This document shows positions 47,122 to 55,678 of a stretch of 64,000 bases of DNA, piece after piece. Below the pieces are notes generated by a model that did not search any database, had not been told where the DNA came from, and was given only the letters and a program-made list of their open reading frames with translations. Made by a program: the position numbers and the translations under genes. Numbering within the stretch: the stretch's first letter is position 1; the number at the start of each line of letters is the position of its first letter. The DNA is from Tropicimonas sp. IMCC34043 (GTDB lineage Bacteria > Pseudomonadota > Alphaproteobacteria > Rhodobacterales > Rhodobacteraceae), in assembly GCF_003390845.1 (NCBI RefSeq), contig NZ_QMEK01000001.1:186001-250000 (forward strand), given 5' to 3'.

Positions 47122-47805
47122 ATGTCGATCTGGTCGCGCATATCCGCGGCGCTTTCTGCGCTCAGCTCCGGGCAGCCTCTGTCCGAGGTGTTCAGCCACC
47201 TGCGCCGGCCGCCCGAGCGGACCGTGGCCTTTGCCATTGCGGTGATCGCGCTCGGGGCAAAGATCGCCAAGGCCGACGGGCAGGTCACGCGCGACGAGGT
47301 GCGCGCGTTTCGCGAGGTCTTCGTCATCCCGCCCGAGGAAGAGGCGAATGCCGCGCGGGTGTTCAACCTCGCCCGGCAGGATATCGCGGGCTATGCCGAT
47401 TATGCCCGCCGGATCGCTGCGTTGTTCGACAGCGGGGATCCTGCACTTCGCGACCTGATGGAGGGGCTGTTTCACATCGCGACCGCCGACGGGGACTATC
47501 ACGCAAACGAGGACAAGATCCTGGCCGAAGTGGCCGCGATCTTTGGCCTGAGCGACCGCGAGTTCCGCAGCCTGCGGGCCCGGTTCGTGCCCGATTGCGC
47601 CCACGATCCCTATGAGGTGCTGGGAGTCAGCCCGGAAATGCCGCTGGGCGATATCCGCCGGGCCTGGCATCGCGCGGTGCGCGACAGCCACCCCGACGTG
47701 ATGATCGCCCGCGGCGTGCCGCAGGAAGCCGTACACATGGCCGAGCAGCGGCTGATTGCGATCAACCGCGCCTGGGAAGAGATCTCGTCGCGCGCCGACG
47801 CCTGA
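47122..47805 (+). CDS. DjlA-like protein: TerB domain plus J domain
   Basis: This 227-residue protein has a TerB-like metal-binding helical domain ('FAIAVIALGAKIAKADGQVT', acidic residues, about 37-130) and a C-terminal J domain with the DnaK-stimulating HPD at residues 190-192 ('RDSHPDVM'). E. coli DjlA has an N-terminal membrane helix; here the N-terminus ('MSIWSRISAALSALSSG') is only weakly hydrophobic, so the protein is probably soluble or peripheral. A co-chaperone role is a family inference. Confidence 0.87.
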   Translation: MSIWSRISAALSALSSGQPLSEVFSHLRRPPERTVAFAIAVIALGAKIAKADGQVTRDEVRAFREVFVIPPEEEANAARVFNLARQDIAGYADYARRIAALFDSGDPALRDLMEGLFHIATADGDYHANEDKILAEVAAIFGLSDREFRSLRARFVPDCAHDPYEVLGVSPEMPLGDIRRAWHRAVRDSHPDVMIARGVPQEAVHMAEQRLIAINRAWEEISSRADA

Positions 47806-47861
47806 GACCGTCCCGCCCGATCCCGTCCCCTCCGGCCCGCCGGAGCCCCAACACGGCCGGG

Positions 47862-48971
47862 CTACACCGCCCCGCCGGATCTTTGGGCCGCGACCAGATC
47901 GTGCACGAAGCCGATCTTGCGCCGCACTTCCTGTGACAGCGAGAATGGATAAGGGTCGTGCTGCCCGATCGAGCGGTTGAGGGTGTTGAGCGCGACCGTC
48001 AGCGGCATCCACGACGCGATCAGCTCGCGCGATCCGGTGGGATTGTAGGGGTCGATATCGATATCGGCCGAAAGCTCGCCGTCCCTGTCCATCTCGGGGT
48101 CGATCAGGATGCCAAGCGCCGTTGCGGTTTCGAGCGTATCGACCATGTGCAGGTAATGCGCCCAGGTCTCGGCCCAGTCCTCCCACGGGTGCATGGTGGC
48201 ATAGGCCGAAATATGGGCGGCCTCCCAGCCGGCCGGTGCGCCGGTCTGGTAGTGGCGTTCCAGCGCCTCGCCATAATCCGCCCGTTCGTCGCCGAACATT
48301 TCCCGGAAAGGATCCAGCGCGCCGCCGTCGCGGACCAGGATGTCCCAATAGTAATGCCCGACCTCGTGCCGGAAATGCCCCAGCAGCGTGCGATAGGCCT
48401 CGCCCATCTCGCTGCGCAACTTCTCGCGCGCGGCATCGTCGGCCTCGACCAGCGAGATTGTCACCACTCCCTCGGCGTGGCCCGTCATCACCCGCTTGGC
48501 GGAGCCCGGATCGTCGGCGAGAAAGTCGAAGACCAGCGGCTCGGGGTGGGCATCACCCGGCACCGGCCGCGGCAGGCCAAGCCGGATCAGGGTATAGATC
48601 AACCGCCGCTTCGATGCCTCGATCCGTTGCCAGCGGGCGTGGCGCTCGGGGTCCGACAGGTCGGGCACGGTGCGGTTGTGCTGGCAGGCCAGACAGAATG
48701 CCTCGCCTTCCTGCGACGCCTCCTCGGGCACCATCCAGTTGCAGGCGCTGAGTTCCCAGTTCCGGCAGAACCGCCAAAGCTGCGGCGACGCGACAGCCGC
48801 GTCGCCCGAACCGTCGGGCGACGGCGCGACGCGCCAGGCCGATCCGTCGGGCTCGACCGCGGCCATCCTGTCCAGTTCGGGCAGATAGCCGACGGTGTGG
48901 CCGCAATGCAGGCAGGTCGTGTTCTCGAAGAACAGCACCTGTCCGCAGCACTGACATTGAAACAGTTTCAT
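47862..48971 (-). CDS. Putative zinc-binding metallopeptidase with N-terminal zinc ribbon (DUF2248 type)
   Basis: This 369-residue protein begins with a four-Cys zinc ribbon ('FQCQCCGQVLF' and 'TCLHCGHTVGYLP', residues 4-30). A further Cys pair follows ('FCLACQHNRTVPD'), then a catalytic-looking 'HEVGH' motif (in 'FRHEVGHYYWDIL', near residue 203) and a downstream acidic ligand region 'HPWEDWAETWAHYL'. The HExxH plus downstream E/H pattern suggests a zinc protease. No signal peptide, so cytoplasmic. Substrate unknown. It converges on the DjlA-like gene. Confidence 0.8.
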   Translation of the reverse strand: MKLFQCQCCGQVLFFENTTCLHCGHTVGYLPELDRMAAVEPDGSAWRVAPSPDGSGDAAVASPQLWRFCRNWELSACNWMVPEEASQEGEAFCLACQHNRTVPDLSDPERHARWQRIEASKRRLIYTLIRLGLPRPVPGDAHPEPLVFDFLADDPGSAKRVMTGHAEGVVTISLVEADDAAREKLRSEMGEAYRTLLGHFRHEVGHYYWDILVRDGGALDPFREMFGDERADYGEALERHYQTGAPAGWEAAHISAYATMHPWEDWAETWAHYLHMVDTLETATALGILIDPEMDRDGELSADIDIDPYNPTGSRELIASWMPLTVALNTLNRSIGQHDPYPFSLSQEVRRKIGFVHDLVAAQRSGGAV

Positions 48972-49276
48972 CCAGTTCTCCTGATCTGCCGCGCGTGTCG
49001 TCGTGGCCTTCGCCGACCGCGGATCAGACCGCCGTGTTCAAGGGGTAACTATAGCATTCTCGGTGGTCCGGGCGAAAATCTCGTATCCGGGCAAACCGGG
49101 TGGCAGCCGATCTGCCGCTGCGCGGGCCATCACCGTCGTTTGAGTGTCGATACCACCCGTTTGCCTGTGGCATCGAGCAAACGAGGTGCGGGCCGAAATG
49201 TTCCGGATCTTGGCGGGCGCCCGCTACGGGTGGGTGTCCTCCGGGCCATCGATCTCTCCAGATTCACAAAAGACGG
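48972..49276. other. Intergenic region upstream of the metallopeptidase; no gene seen
   Basis: About 300 bases between the metallopeptidase start and the terminator of the oxidoreductase operon. Short frames lack ribosome-binding sites. The leftward promoter is expected here but I cannot place it. Confidence 0.35.
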
Positions 49277-49370
49277 AAAAGGCCCGGAACGGCAGCGGTG
49301 CCACCATTCCGGGCCTAGCCTTCTCCCCGGGAAGTTCCTCGGGGGCCGGGGCGTCTCATGCCCCGGCCCC
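49277..49370 (-). terminator. Double hairpin and terminator after the 2-oxoacid oxidoreductase operon
   Basis: Reading leftward, GGGGCCGGGGC/GCCCCGGCCCC (49342-49352 with 49360-49370, perfect 11 bp) begins directly after the stop. A second perfect 9-bp stem, GGCCCGGAA/TTCCGGGCC (49281-49289 with 49307-49315), follows and leads into TTTT on the minus strand (49280-49277). Confidence 0.8.
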
Positions 49371-49372
49371 TG

Positions 49373-51091
49373 TCAAACGGTCTGGTCGCTGTCCTGCCAG
49401 GTGTCGGTGCGCATCTGGATGAAGCCCGTCGGGCATTCGTTGGCGCAGATCCCGCAGCCCTTGCAGTAGTCGAGATCGAACAGATAGTGCGAGCCGTCCG
49501 AGGCAAGCTCGGCAGTCTTGATCACGGCATTGTCGGGGCACATCACCCAGCAATTGTCGCAGGCCAGACAATTGCCGCAGCTCAGGCAGCGGGTGGCCTC
49601 GCGCAGCGCGCCCAGACGGCCGATGTCGCCCTCGATCTCGGCCTCGAAGGTGCGGTCTGCCACCGGCAGCTTCGGCACCCGTGCCCGCTCGATCGGGCCG
49701 AAATAGACGGTGTTGAGGCCCGCGGCCGGCATCTCGCCGCGGTCGTCTCTGACCGGATCGGGCAGGCCGAACAGCTTTGCCGCCACCGCCTCGACCGCCA
49801 GGCGGCCGTCGCCGATGGCCTCGGCCACGGTGCCGCGGTCGCCGCGGGCGTCGCCGATGGCAAAGACATTCTCCTGCGGCGTCCGCCCCCAGGGGTCGGT
49901 CGCGTCGAGGTAGTGCCGGCGGCTCAACAGGCTGTGCAGCCCGTCGGCCTTTACCCGTTCGCCGATGCAGGGGATCACCATGTCGACCGAAACCACCCTT
50001 TCGGTGCCCTCGAACTGGACCCGGTGCTTGCGCCCGTCGGTGCCGGTAAGCTTTTTCAGCGAGACGATCTCGACCCCGGTCACCCTGCTGCCCTTCATGA
50101 TCAGCCGCTTGACGGTGGCGTGTTCGACAATCTCGATGCCTTCCTCAAGCGCCTCTTCCAGCTCGCGCGGGACGACGTTGATCAGGTCGGCCGGGTCGGT
50201 GTCGGGGCCGGGCAGGGCAGAGGCGGTGATCAGCGTCACCTGTTCGACCCCGTGCCGTTTCATCATCCGGCAAAGATCGATTGCGGTGTTGCCGCCGCCG
50301 TGGACGGCGACATGGTGCGCCGCCGGGAACTCGCCGTGGTCCATGAACTCGCGCAGCAGGTGCAGCCCTTCGTGCAGGTCGGTCGGCACTGCGCCGTCGA
50401 CGTTCCACTCCTTGCTCTCCTGACAGCCGGGGGCGAGGATCACCGCGTCATGCGAGCGCCCGAGTTCGTCGAGCGTCACGTCGCGGCCAAGCTTGCAGCG
50501 CAGGTTGATCGTGATGCCGGGCAGCGCCAGCAGCCGGTTCAGTTCGGCGTCGAGCGCCGGCCGCGGCAGCCGGGTCGGCGGGATCGCCGAACGCAACAGG
50601 CCGCCCGCCTCGGGCAGCGCCTCGAAGATCTCCGCCCGCAGGCCGAGGCGGACGCAATGATAGGCCGCCGACAGACCGCCGGGACCGGAACCCACGATGG
50701 CCACGACCGGCGCATCCTCGGCCGGCGGTGCGACCGGATAGGCCCAGCCCTTGGCGATTGCCTCGTCGCCCAGCCAGCGTTCGACGTTGTGAATGGCCAG
50801 CGGCGCATCGATGGCATTGCGGTTGCACGCGGCCTCGCAGGGGTGCGGGCAGACCCGGCCGGTGACGGCGGGAAGCGGGTTCGCACGGACCAGTTCGCGC
50901 CAGGCCAGTTCGACATGGCCTTCCTGCAGCCAGGCGAACCAGGCCTGCTGATCCTCCCCCGCCGGGCAGGCGGCGTGGCAGGGCGCCTTGGTGTGCACGT
51001 GGCTCGGGCATTCGGTCGAGCGCCAGTTGCCGGTCTTGAACAGCAGCGATGTGCCCGGTTCGGCGTGGGCGCCGCGATTGATGACAACCAT
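49373..51091 (-). CDS. GltD-like FAD/NAD(P) oxidoreductase fused to 4Fe-4S ferredoxin domains, OFOR-associated
   Basis: This 572-residue flavoprotein has an N-terminal Fer4_20-type region ('TGRVCPHPCEAACNRN', about 77-92), an FAD motif 'VAIVGSGPGGLSAAYH' near 130-145 and a second dinucleotide motif 'VAVHGGGNTAIDL'. An 'FAIGDARGDRGTVAEAI' segment follows. The C-terminal ferredoxin part has two cluster motifs ('CLACDNCWVMCPDN' and 'CKGCGICANECPTG'). It probably moves electrons between the oxidoreductase subunits and NAD(P)H. It starts 5 bases from the end of the beta-subunit frame, with AGGAG upstream. The function is inferred from architecture and operon. Confidence 0.88.
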   Translation of the reverse strand: MVVINRGAHAEPGTSLLFKTGNWRSTECPSHVHTKAPCHAACPAGEDQQAWFAWLQEGHVELAWRELVRANPLPAVTGRVCPHPCEAACNRNAIDAPLAIHNVERWLGDEAIAKGWAYPVAPPAEDAPVVAIVGSGPGGLSAAYHCVRLGLRAEIFEALPEAGGLLRSAIPPTRLPRPALDAELNRLLALPGITINLRCKLGRDVTLDELGRSHDAVILAPGCQESKEWNVDGAVPTDLHEGLHLLREFMDHGEFPAAHHVAVHGGGNTAIDLCRMMKRHGVEQVTLITASALPGPDTDPADLINVVPRELEEALEEGIEIVEHATVKRLIMKGSRVTGVEIVSLKKLTGTDGRKHRVQFEGTERVVSVDMVIPCIGERVKADGLHSLLSRRHYLDATDPWGRTPQENVFAIGDARGDRGTVAEAIGDGRLAVEAVAAKLFGLPDPVRDDRGEMPAAGLNTVYFGPIERARVPKLPVADRTFEAEIEGDIGRLGALREATRCLSCGNCLACDNCWVMCPDNAVIKTAELASDGSHYLFDLDYCKGCGICANECPTGFIQMRTDTWQDSDQTV

Positions 51092-51092
51092 C

Positions 51093-52166
51093 TCAGCGTT
51101 CTCCTGCGGAACGGTCGCGGGCGACATGGGCGATGCCGGCGGTGTCGGCCGGATCCTCCCCTTCGCCGCGAAGATTGAAATGCGAGATGTTGTAGTCGGC
51201 CAGCGCCTGCAGATGGGTCAGCTCTTCGACCGCGCGGGGATCGTCGGGGTCCATCAGGTGGCCGAACCGGCCCTGCAGTTCCAGATAGTCCCTGACCGGG
51301 CGCACCTTGCGGATCGGCATCACGTTCGACAGGGCGCCGCGCTCCATCTCGACGATGGGGAACAGGCCGCAGTCGGCGGCGCGGCGCGCGACCTCGATGG
51401 TCAGGTGGCTGTCGTGTTTCCAGCCAAGCGGGCAGGGCGAATGCACGACCAGGAACGTCGGCCCCTCGATCCCCATGGCATAGCGCACCTTGCGCTGCAG
51501 GTCGGCCGGAAAGGCGACCGAGGCCGAGGCGGAATAGGGGATGTGGTGGGCGGCGATGATCGACAGCAGGTCCTTCTTGAGGTGCCGCTTGCCCATCCGT
51601 TCCGGCCCCGCCGGCGATGTCGTGGTCGAGGCCGCGTGCGGCGTCGAGGATGACCGCTGGATGCCGGTGTTCATGTAGGCCTCGTTGTCATAGCAGACAT
51701 AGAGGATGTTGTGATAGCGCTCGAGCATCCCCGAGAGCGCCTGAAAGCCGATGTCATAGGTGCCGCCATCGCCGCCAAAGGCGAGGATCTTGGTGTTGCG
51801 GCCCTTGGCCTTCATCGCCGCCTCCATGCCCGAGGCAACGGCGGCCGAGTTCTCGAACAGCGAATGGATCCACGGCACCTGCCAGGCGGTCTGCGGCCAG
51901 GGGGTCGTGAACACCTCGAGACAGCCGGTCGCGTTGGCGACCATCACGTCGGGGCCGGCGCATTCCATCACAAGCCGTGCCGCCAGCGCCTCGCCGCAGC
52001 CCTGACAGGCACGATGTCCGCTTTCGAGGCCGCAGAACCGCGGCTGGCGGTCGCGCTGGCTGCCGCCCTGATGGAACCGGTCGGGCGGATCGACGGGATG
52101 GCGCCCGAATTTCTCGCGCAGCTCGGCAAGGCGCTCGTCCTTGCGGTCGGTTTCGTAAAGGCTCAT
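51093..52166 (-). CDS. 2-oxoacid:acceptor oxidoreductase beta subunit (TPP-binding)
   Basis: This 357-residue subunit carries thiamine pyrophosphate: 'GGDGGTYDIGFQALSGML' is the GDG motif with its metal-binding segment, and 'CYDNEAYMNTG' follows. Near residue 55 'SGHRACQGCGEALAARL' has the CxxC that starts the 4Fe-4S ligands of pyruvate/ketoacid:ferredoxin oxidoreductase beta chains, and further Cys lie downstream ('NATGCLEVF', 'SPCPLGW'). An N-terminal extension of about 50 residues precedes the core. The ATG overlaps the alpha stop by one base (TGATG). Substrate (pyruvate, branched-chain or aryl 2-oxoacid) is undetermined. Confidence 0.9.
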   Translation of the reverse strand: MSLYETDRKDERLAELREKFGRHPVDPPDRFHQGGSQRDRQPRFCGLESGHRACQGCGEALAARLVMECAGPDVMVANATGCLEVFTTPWPQTAWQVPWIHSLFENSAAVASGMEAAMKAKGRNTKILAFGGDGGTYDIGFQALSGMLERYHNILYVCYDNEAYMNTGIQRSSSTPHAASTTTSPAGPERMGKRHLKKDLLSIIAAHHIPYSASASVAFPADLQRKVRYAMGIEGPTFLVVHSPCPLGWKHDSHLTIEVARRAADCGLFPIVEMERGALSNVMPIRKVRPVRDYLELQGRFGHLMDPDDPRAVEELTHLQALADYNISHFNLRGEGEDPADTAGIAHVARDRSAGER

Positions 52167-53338
52167 CACCTGTCCTCCGGCGGCAGCATCGAGAGATCGG
52201 CGTCAAAGACCGAGAACGCCGGGGCATCCGGGTCCTCGATCGCGCTCAGCAGATCGGCGACGATGGTTTCGGGAATGTCGCGTCCGCCAAGGCCGATTGC
52301 GTGGTTGTGGATCCGCGGCGCGCCGGGCTGGCCGTAAAGCGCCGCGCGCACCTCGCAGCCGAGCACGCCGCCAAGCCCCGGGGAAATCGCCCGGTCGATC
52401 ACGATCAGATGGTCGAGTCCCGCAACCGCCTGACGCAGGGCAGCTTCCGGGAAGGGACGGAAGGCGCGCAGCTTGATCAGTCTTGCGTCCGGCCCCTCGG
52501 TGCGGTGGGCAAGCCCGCTGCGCAGCGTCCCGACGGTCGATCCCATGGCAAGAAACCCGATCCGCGCCTCTTGCGGTCCCTCGACCGTCAACAACCCGCC
52601 GCAGTTGCGCTTGAAGGCCTTGCCCCAGGAGGCGTCGACCTTTTCGATGACCGGCAGGGCATTCTGCACGGCGGCATGGTGGGAATGGCGCACCTCGGGG
52701 AAGAACTCGGGCCCGACCAGCGCGCCGAGCGACTTCGGGTCGCTGGGGTCGAGCGCGCGCTTGAAGTTGAACGGCGGCAGCCACTTGCGCACCTGCGCCA
52801 GTGTCGGAAGGTCGATCACCTCCATGGTGTGGGTCAGCACGAAGCCGTCCATGCAGACCATGACCGGCAGGTCGGTGTCCTGGCTGATCTTGAAGGCCTG
52901 GACCGTGGTATCGACCGCCTCCTGGTTGTTCTCGCAATGCAGCTGGATCCAGCCCGAGTCGCGCACCGCCATGCTGTCGGAATGGTCGTTCCAGATGTTG
53001 AGCGGGGCCGAGACGGCGCGATTGGCAACCGTCATCACCAGCGGAATGCGCAGACCCGCGATATTGAACAGGACCTCGGCCATCAGCAGCACGCCCTGGC
53101 TCGACGAGGCGGTATAGGCCCGCGCACCCGAGGCCGCGGCCCCGAGCACCACCGAGGCGGCAGAGAATTCGCTTTCGACGCTGACGAATTCGGTGTGCAG
53201 ATCGCCATCGGCGACAAGTTTCGAGAGGTTTTCGACGATATGGGTTTGCGGGGTGATCGGATAGGCCGCCACCACGTCGGGCTCGCACAGCGCCACCGCG
53301 CGGGCGATGGCCTGACTGCCTTCCAGCGCTTCACGCAT
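52166..53338 (-). CDS. 2-oxoacid:acceptor oxidoreductase alpha subunit
   Basis: This 390-residue subunit has the alpha-chain patterns 'AAYPITPQTHIVENLS', 'TEFVSVESEFSAASVV' and 'YTASSSQGVLLMAE' in the N-terminal pyrimidine-binding domain. The C-terminal transketolase-like domain includes 'IKLRAFRPFPEAALRQA' and 'VIDRAISPGLGG'. It pairs with the beta and gamma chains to decarboxylate a 2-oxoacid to an acyl-CoA with reduction of a low-potential carrier. It overlaps gamma by 8 bases and beta by 1, so the operon is tightly coupled. Confidence 0.92.
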   Translation of the reverse strand: MREALEGSQAIARAVALCEPDVVAAYPITPQTHIVENLSKLVADGDLHTEFVSVESEFSAASVVLGAAASGARAYTASSSQGVLLMAEVLFNIAGLRIPLVMTVANRAVSAPLNIWNDHSDSMAVRDSGWIQLHCENNQEAVDTTVQAFKISQDTDLPVMVCMDGFVLTHTMEVIDLPTLAQVRKWLPPFNFKRALDPSDPKSLGALVGPEFFPEVRHSHHAAVQNALPVIEKVDASWGKAFKRNCGGLLTVEGPQEARIGFLAMGSTVGTLRSGLAHRTEGPDARLIKLRAFRPFPEAALRQAVAGLDHLIVIDRAISPGLGGVLGCEVRAALYGQPGAPRIHNHAIGLGGRDIPETIVADLLSAIEDPDAPAFSVFDADLSMLPPEDR

Positions 53339-53897
53339 CCTGCACCTCCCGCCAGCTTCCCTGCGGCATCAGTCCCGCGCTGTGTTCGATCAGTTCGAGG
53401 TTCCGGCTCAACGTTGTCCCCTTGAACCGCCCGCGCACCGCGGCGGCCAGCGCCTCGACCGGCAGATCGCCGGTCAGTGCCAGCAGTGCCGCCAGCAGTG
53501 CGGTATTGGGGATTGGCTTGCCAATATGTTCCAGCGCCAGTTCGGTTGCCGGAATGCATTTGGCGCGGCAGCCGAAGGTCTCGGACACCTCTTCGTCGGT
53601 TCGCTTCGTGTTGACGATCATGCTGCCGCCCGGCTTCAACCCCCCCGTTATGCCGCGATCCATCAGCAGGGTGTCGTCCTGGACGATCAGAAAGTCCGGG
53701 GCGCGCACCTGGCTGCGCAGATGGATCGGTTGATTGTCGATACGGACAAAGGCGGTGACCGGAGCCCCGCGTCTTTCCGCGCCAAAGGCCGGGAACGCCT
53801 GACAGGTGTGCCCCGCCTCGAATGCCGCGGATGCCAGAAGATAGGCTGCCGCCACACTTCCCTGTCCGCCGCGTCCATGGATGCGATATTCGATCAT
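53331..53897 (-). CDS. 2-oxoacid:acceptor oxidoreductase gamma subunit
   Basis: This 188-residue subunit is the smallest catalytic chain and begins 'MIEYRIHGRGGQGSVAAAYL', the GRGGQG signature of gamma chains. 'FPAFGAERRGAPVTAFVRI' follows, a CoA-binding region in the family. It is the first gene of the gamma-alpha-beta-GltD/ferredoxin operon; no stand-alone ferredoxin (delta) gene is present because that function is in the fused last gene. Confidence 0.92.
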   Translation of the reverse strand: MIEYRIHGRGGQGSVAAAYLLASAAFEAGHTCQAFPAFGAERRGAPVTAFVRIDNQPIHLRSQVRAPDFLIVQDDTLLMDRGITGGLKPGGSMIVNTKRTDEEVSETFGCRAKCIPATELALEHIGKPIPNTALLAALLALTGDLPVEALAAAVRGRFKGTTLSRNLELIEHSAGLMPQGSWREVQDA

Positions 53898-54120
53898 TGT
53901 GCTGCAAGGCTAGGCCCGCGGCGCAGGTCCAGCAATGATACGGGTCAATGCGAGCGCTGCAATTTGCGCATTCCCGAATCGATGTTAGCGTTCGTACCTA
54001 GACACTTGAAATCGCTTGAGAAACTATATTTCGCGTTTGGGCGCGATTCTATTTCATTTGCTTCTCGCAAGAAAGTTGCGAGCGTCCGGAACAGCGCTGA
54101 GTCTTGCCGAGGGGGGCATC

Positions 54121-55152
54121 ATGCGGATCGCGACCTACAATGTCGAATGGATGAACGCGCTGTTCGACGACGACGGCCAGCCGCTTGCCGACGACGCCCC
54201 TTCGGCGCGCTACGGGATCAGCCGCGGCGCCCAGCTCGATGCGCTTGGCATCGTGTTCACGGCACTCGATGCCGACGCGATCCTGATCGTCGAGGCCCCC
54301 GACCAGAACCGCCGGCGCAGCACCGTGGCGGCGCTGCAGGCCCTTGCGCGAGGTTTCGATCTGCGGACCGGAACGGCAGTCGTCGGCTTTGCCAACGAGA
54401 CCGAGCAGGAGATCGCGCTGCTCTATGACCCCGCGGCGGTGACCGCCCGCCACGACCCGCGCGGCACCTTCGCCGGCAAGAAGGGCTCGGGCGCCGCGCC
54501 GCGGTTCGACGGCACCTTCCTTATCGATCTCGACATCGACGCGACGCCCGATCTGGTGAAGTTCTCGAAGCCGCCGCTCGAGCTCGCGATGGCCGGTCCG
54601 GGGGGGCGCGAGTTCCGCATGATCGGCGTGCATGTGAAATCCAAGGCCCCCTATGGCGCCGCGACGCCGGACGAGATCATGCGGCGGTCGATCGCCAACC
54701 GGCGCAAGCAGCTTGCGCAGTGCATCTGGCTGCGCCAGCGGGTGGACGAACACCTGGCGGCGGGCGATCCGCTGATCGTGCTGGGCGATTTCAACGACGG
54801 CCCCGGACTGGACGAATACGAACGGCTTTTCGGCCGCTCGGGGATCGAGGTCGTTCTGGGCTCCGATCGCCCGATTTCCGAACGGCTGTACGATCCCAAT
54901 GCCCATGTGGCGCATCTGGGTCCCGGCGTTGCCCGCCCGACCACCGCGCGGTTCTACAATGCGGCCAGCAAATGCTATCTCACGGCGCTTCTCGACTATA
55001 TCATGGTCTCGCCCGGCCTGATGGCGCGTCGTCCGGCGTGGCGGGTGTGGCACCCGTTCGACGATCCGGCAATCTACAAGGTCCCCGAATTGCGCGAGGC
55101 GCTGCTGACGGCGTCGGACCATTTTCCGGTGACGCTCGACATCGAACTGTGA
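54121..55152 (+). CDS. Endonuclease/exonuclease/phosphatase family protein, copy 2
   Basis: This 343-residue EEP-fold hydrolase has motifs in order: 'MRIATYNVEWMN' (start), the metal-binding Glu in 'ILIVEAPDQNRRR', 'VHVKSKAPYG', 'VLGDFNDGPGLDEYE' near 220-235, 'LDYIMVSP' and the terminal 'ASDHFPVTLD'. No signal peptide is seen with the ATG at 54121; longer upstream frames exist to 54016. Substrate unknown. It is unlike copy 1 at 26 kb outside the motifs, so the two are not recent duplicates. Confidence 0.83.
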   Translation: MRIATYNVEWMNALFDDDGQPLADDAPSARYGISRGAQLDALGIVFTALDADAILIVEAPDQNRRRSTVAALQALARGFDLRTGTAVVGFANETEQEIALLYDPAAVTARHDPRGTFAGKKGSGAAPRFDGTFLIDLDIDATPDLVKFSKPPLELAMAGPGGREFRMIGVHVKSKAPYGAATPDEIMRRSIANRRKQLAQCIWLRQRVDEHLAAGDPLIVLGDFNDGPGLDEYERLFGRSGIEVVLGSDRPISERLYDPNAHVAHLGPGVARPTTARFYNAASKCYLTALLDYIMVSPGLMARRPAWRVWHPFDDPAIYKVPELREALLTASDHFPVTLDIEL

Positions 55153-55188
55153 CTTTCACTGCCGCCGGGGCAGCCGTATGATTGCGCC

Positions 55189-55644
55189 ATGATCCGTTTC
55201 GCAACCCTCGTCCTGTTCCTTGCCCTGCCGGTCGGCGTGGCCGCGCAAGACACCGTGCCCGCGCCCGGCGTGATCCAGCCGCTGGACAACGCGCCCGCGC
55301 CCGAGATCGCCCCGCCGCCCGAGGATCCGGCCTCGAGCACAATCGAGAACGGGATCGACCTGCTTCAGCAGGGCGGCCGACAAGTGTTGCGCGGCCTTCA
55401 GGACCAGATGGCTCCGCTGATGCAGGACCTTGCGGACGAGGTGGAACCGAAGCTGCGGGCCCTTGCCGGGGAGATGCGGCCGATGTTCGAACAGCTATCG
55501 CAGATGATCGACGACATCACCGATTATGAGGCGCCCGAAAAGCTGCCGAACGGCGACATCCTGATCCGCCGCCGTCCGCGGCCGGATCCGGCACCGCCCG
55601 AACAGCCGGATGCCCCCGCGCAGGGCGACGAGATCGATCTGTGA
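55189..55644 (+). CDS. Conserved hypothetical exported protein
   Basis: This 151-residue protein has a signal peptide ('MIRFATLVLFLALPVGVAA', cleavage near 'AQDT'), then a Pro-rich linker, an amphipathic helical region ('LLQQGGRQVLRGLQDQMAP', 'LADEVEPKLRALAGEMRP') and a Pro/acidic tail. Similar proteins in Rhodobacteraceae are sometimes labelled 'AAA+ ATPase', but no Walker motif is present, so that name is not justified. The start ATG at 55189 is 37 bases after the preceding stop. Function unknown; periplasmic. Confidence 0.75.
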   Translation: MIRFATLVLFLALPVGVAAQDTVPAPGVIQPLDNAPAPEIAPPPEDPASSTIENGIDLLQQGGRQVLRGLQDQMAPLMQDLADEVEPKLRALAGEMRPMFEQLSQMIDDITDYEAPEKLPNGDILIRRRPRPDPAPPEQPDAPAQGDEIDL

Positions 55645-55678
55645 GTGCGGCGCTGTCTGCGTGCCCGCGACTGCCGCC

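Noticed and set aside
55189-55644. Small exported protein as 'AAA+ ATPase'
   Set aside because: Such labels exist for relatives, but no Walker A or B motif is visible.
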